From Mesostigma viride (taxonomy: Eukaryota > Streptophyta > Mesostigmatophyceae > Mesostigmatales > Mesostigmataceae): 20,000 bases of DNA. A program made the translations under genes and the position numbers. The DNA lies in assembly GCA_009746045.1 (NCBI GenBank), contig RPFO01000629.1, positions 389,301 to 409,300 on the forward strand, read 5' to 3'. The notes beneath the pieces are model-generated. The model was not told the origin of the DNA. It searched no databases and saw only the letters and a list, made by a program, of their open reading frames with translations. Below, piece after piece: positions 17,646 to 20,000 of this stretch (positions are counted from its first letter, which is position 1; every line of letters begins with the position of its first letter).

Positions 17646-20000
17646 ATGGAGGCGCCAGCTACTGCGGCGTGGGGCCGTTGGTTACCGCCAAAGTTCCTTA
17701 TCCAGGGCATATTCCGCAAACCACCCCAGGACAAGGAAGAGGCGGTTGCTTCTGTCCCCGTAGATGACCCGAAAACCCGCCTGCTGCGTGTGCTGCAGGA
17801 CCTGCTTCAAGCCGATTCCCCCGCGGACGCGACGGACATCCTGTGCTGCATGGCCCTCTCGGAATGCGTGTATAAGGTGAGAGCTTGCCATGACGTGCCC
17901 CGCCACTGCTTCCCTTAACTTCCATGCTACTCATCCCGTGGACTGGGCGCGCCGTGCACGCCGGCCAATTGACCTTCATTGGTTGCTTTGACGCTGTGTC
18001 GCACCGCCCTCGCATCGCGAGACAGCCCCGGGATGAGCTGATGGCGGTGCTGCAGGCCATCAAGGCCGAGTTCGGGGACACCACCATCGGTGTGGACCGG
18101 TTGCAGCTAAGCCTGCCGCACGCCCCCCACAGGTAAGTCGCAACCAAGCCTGCCACACGCGCCCCACAGGTAAGCTGCAACCAAGCCTGCTGTATGCCCC
18201 CCCACAGATAAGCTGCTGGCCTGCCACTTACATTTCCGCTTCTGTCTCGTCAGTGCCTTGCATGCTCGGTTGCGGTTGAAAGATGGTTTTTCGTTAATGG
18301 TCTCGCTGGTCCACACCCCGTCACCCGCTATGCTGATGGCATTCCACTGAGCCGTATGGATACGTGGAGTATGCATGCCACCTCTACTGGCTACGGCACG
18401 TCCGACAGCTCTAGTACGCATGTGCTCTAGGTGATCCCATCCTGGCACTCGTCACCGCCGGGGGGTATCCCGTTTGCCAGTTAACAGGCCTGGACTAGAT
18501 GTTTAGATGATGACTCAATGTTTTTGTTCAAATATTGGGGCACAATGGTGCGGCGTGCCCCCGTGTAGTCTCGCTGCCTAATCTCTCTGGGGACTAGGAC
18601 TAGCAGTGTCGTCAAGGGACGCGGGATGAGGGCAACGTGCCTTGAGGGATTGGAGGGATCCTCATCCTGCGTGGCAGGCTCCGTGTTCGATGCCACGGTG
18701 GCATTAAGCCGTGCTGCAGGACCCGTACTACGCCGCGCCCCCTGGAACTGATGCCTAAACTTGCGCTATATACCTCCCTGCTGTGTCCCCAGGTACCTCC
18801 TGGCGGAGAGTGACACGGCCGTCTTTGTGGCGTTCATCGGGACCAAGGCGTACCGGTGCGTCTCCCGGTGTAGGGTGGCGGTGGCAAAACCCCGTCCCAC
18901 CATCCCGCCCCCCCCCCCCCACTCACCACTGACATCCACCCCTTGGTGGATGTCAATTTTTCTTTTATTAAAATTTTTCCACAAATGTCACATTTTCAAA
19001 AATAAATTTAGACTGAAATTCTTACCAATTAAATCGGAATAAGACATTAATAACTAACTTATTAGTTTCTCGGTTAATTTCAAATACAAATCATTCAAAT
19101 GAGTAACAAGAAAGTTTTAATTGTTTGTTTAAAGGTTTTGTTCTTTCTTTCCACATGAGATGTGTGCTCTGCAGGGTGCCAACAGGATGGGCGCAAGGCG
19201 AGGGGCTGTGGTCAATGTCGCCTACCGGTTGACCAATCGCCCTAAGATTCGTGTGGATCCGCATCATGAGAGGGCCATACGTCGCCCCTCCGGATGGCGT
19301 AGCATAGTGTGCCACCTGGGTGGATTTAAGGTCCATAGATTGTCGTTGCATGGCTTCTCTGGGCTTGTGGTTGGTTGTGCTATATTGGGAACACGTTCGT
19401 GTGAGGTAGCAACCTTTGCACACCACAACACTCGGCCATGACGGCCGTCCACAACCATGCTGGCATCTCCCCGCGCTTGCACGGCCCCCACAGTGAGTGC
19501 GCCTCCGGATATCCTCCAGACGGCGCCTCTGCCACATGGGGCCGCGTTCCGATGCAGTGCAGGGCCTGTGTTCTGTGCCTCTTGTTTGAATGCCCCCTTG
19601 TCTCACCCCCTCCCCACACACACCGGAAACCGTCTTCCGCAGCGACCTGCTTGCTGACATGAAGATCCAGCAGACGATGCTGACAACGCTGCGGGCCACC
19701 ACGAGCGCCGCGATGACGCCATCAAGCATCCCCATGACATCGCCGATTTCTTCCGCAACGTCGACGACAGCTGTGGGCAGGGGCGGCGAGCCGCCAGCCG
19801 TCACACCGTATGGACCCATCATGCATGCGGCCAGTGGGCTGCAAGGGGGGCTGCCACTGCAAAGTGCTGTGGGTGTGGACGCGCGAGATGCACGAAGCGG
19901 CGGGCTTGGGCCCGGTGCGGGTGATCTTGGCAGGACAACGGAGCGAGGCATTAGAGAGGAGGGAGCAGGAACCGGTGGGCCCCTGGGGGAGGGGGACAGG
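17646..20000 (+). CDS. Lipase class 3-like (alpha/beta hydrolase) protein, N-terminal part, exons 1-4
   Basis: Four exons join in phase: 17646-17876, 18026-18132, 18793-18855 and 19643 to the window end (759 nt, 253 codons, still open). The introns are GT-AG. Residues 1-77 include a helical stretch ending CCMALSECVYK. Residues 78-134 read PRDELMAVLQAIKAEFGD... then R-YLLAESDTAVFVAFIGTKAYR, and residues 135-147 continue DLLADMKIQQTML. From memory, the order SECVYK / K-x-x-FG / HxPHRYLLAE / F-x-G-T-K / DLLAD matches the region ahead of the catalytic domain in plant lipase class 3 family proteins; this was not checked against a database. Residues from about 150 onward are Ser/Thr, then Gly-rich low complexity, as in algal insertions. 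The GxSxG nucleophile motif expected of such enzymes is not in the window, so activity cannot be judged. Confidence 0.6.
17877..18025 (+). other. Lipase-like gene intron 1
   Basis: This is a 149-bp, phase 0 intron with a GTGAGA donor and a GCGAGACAG acceptor. The acceptor is supported because almost no AG dinucleotides occur between the donor region and 18020, and because it joins CVYK to PRDELM in frame. Confidence 0.7.
18109..18219 (+). repeat. 37-bp tandem triplication across the exon 2 / intron 2 junction
   Basis: AAGCCTGCCGCACGCCCCCC followed by ACAGGTAAGTCGCAACC starts at 18109, with further copies at 18146 and 18183. Each copy contains a CCCCACAG/GTAAG-type junction. The first donor (GT at 18133) gives the in-phase splice to YLLAESD. 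The second copy keeps GTAAGC at 18170. The third reads CAGATAAGC and has lost the GT. Confidence 0.92.
18133..18792 (+). other. Lipase-like gene intron 2
   Basis: This is a phase 2 intron (AG before, G after, giving Arg) with a GTAAGT donor and a GTGTCCCCAG acceptor. Apart from the donor-region triplication at its 5' end I see nothing specific. Confidence 0.8.
18930..18955. repeat. Perfect inverted repeat, 11-bp arms and 4-base loop
   Basis: TGACATCCACC at 18930-18940 pairs with GGTGGATGTCA at 18945-18955 around a CCTT loop. It sits exactly at the change from GC-rich intron sequence with a C tract to the AT-rich block. Confidence 0.92.
18954..19153. other. AT-rich block in intron 3 of the lipase-like gene
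   Basis: About 200 bases made largely of A and T, with runs such as AAAATTTTT and AATTAAATC, lie between GC-rich flanks. No open frame, tRNA or terminal repeat pair was seen. An inserted organelle fragment or the remnant of a small non-autonomous element are both possible. Confidence 0.6.

Larger units (their letters stand above)
18856..19642 (+). other. Lipase-like gene intron 3
   Basis: This is a phase 2 intron with a GTGCGT donor and a CTTCCGCAG acceptor; the split codon CG/C restores Arg before DLLAD. It contains a run of Cs, a perfect hairpin and a block of about 200 bases that is very AT-rich compared with its surroundings. Confidence 0.78.

Noticed and set aside
17924-18025. Plus-strand ATG at 17924 as an alternative gene start
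   Set aside because: That frame differs from the one giving PRDELM...HAPHR, and the upstream exon with CVYK splices in phase, so this stretch is intron.

Overview
The window is nuclear DNA from an intron-rich eukaryote. A green alga (Chlorophyta, probably Chlorophyceae) fits best. The genes have short exons joined by GT-AG introns with donors such as GTGAGT, GTGCGT and GTAAGT. The introns are full of minisatellites and homopolymer G/C runs, and one protein has a plant-like lipase N-terminus followed by a Ser/Ala/Gly-rich low-complexity insert. The lineage is an inference; no rRNA or organelle marker is present. I saw no tRNA, rRNA, CRISPR array or recognisable transposon.

Layout. Positions 1 to about 9905 are one huge G-rich minisatellite of 15-18 bp units, still running at the left edge of the window. 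From about 4340 onward it carries higher-order repeats with a displacement near 1.24 kb. Positions 9906-10788 are its degenerate edge and a non-coding flank. Positions 10789-16654 hold a minus-strand gene whose first eight exons I could reassemble in phase: 1290 nt, 430 codons. It encodes an RCC1-repeat beta-propeller protein with a long N-terminal extension. Positions 16655-17645 are the shared upstream region of a divergent gene pair. From 17646 to the window end runs a plus-strand gene with four exons in phase (253 codons so far). It resembles the N-terminal part of a plant-type lipase class 3 (alpha/beta hydrolase) protein. Its catalytic part would lie past the window.

The two genes share an upstream region, but nothing in the sequence shows a common pathway. 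The notable features are architectural. Several introns of the RCC1 gene carry their own unrelated tandem arrays (30, 31, 16, 15, 64 and 34 bp periods), and the gene's 3' part is either separated by, or cut off by, the giant array. In both genes a short tandem duplication that includes an AG/GT splice-donor junction overlaps an exon end. The very long apparent reading frames over the satellite and over the 16-bp array are artefacts of stop-free repeat units, not genes.
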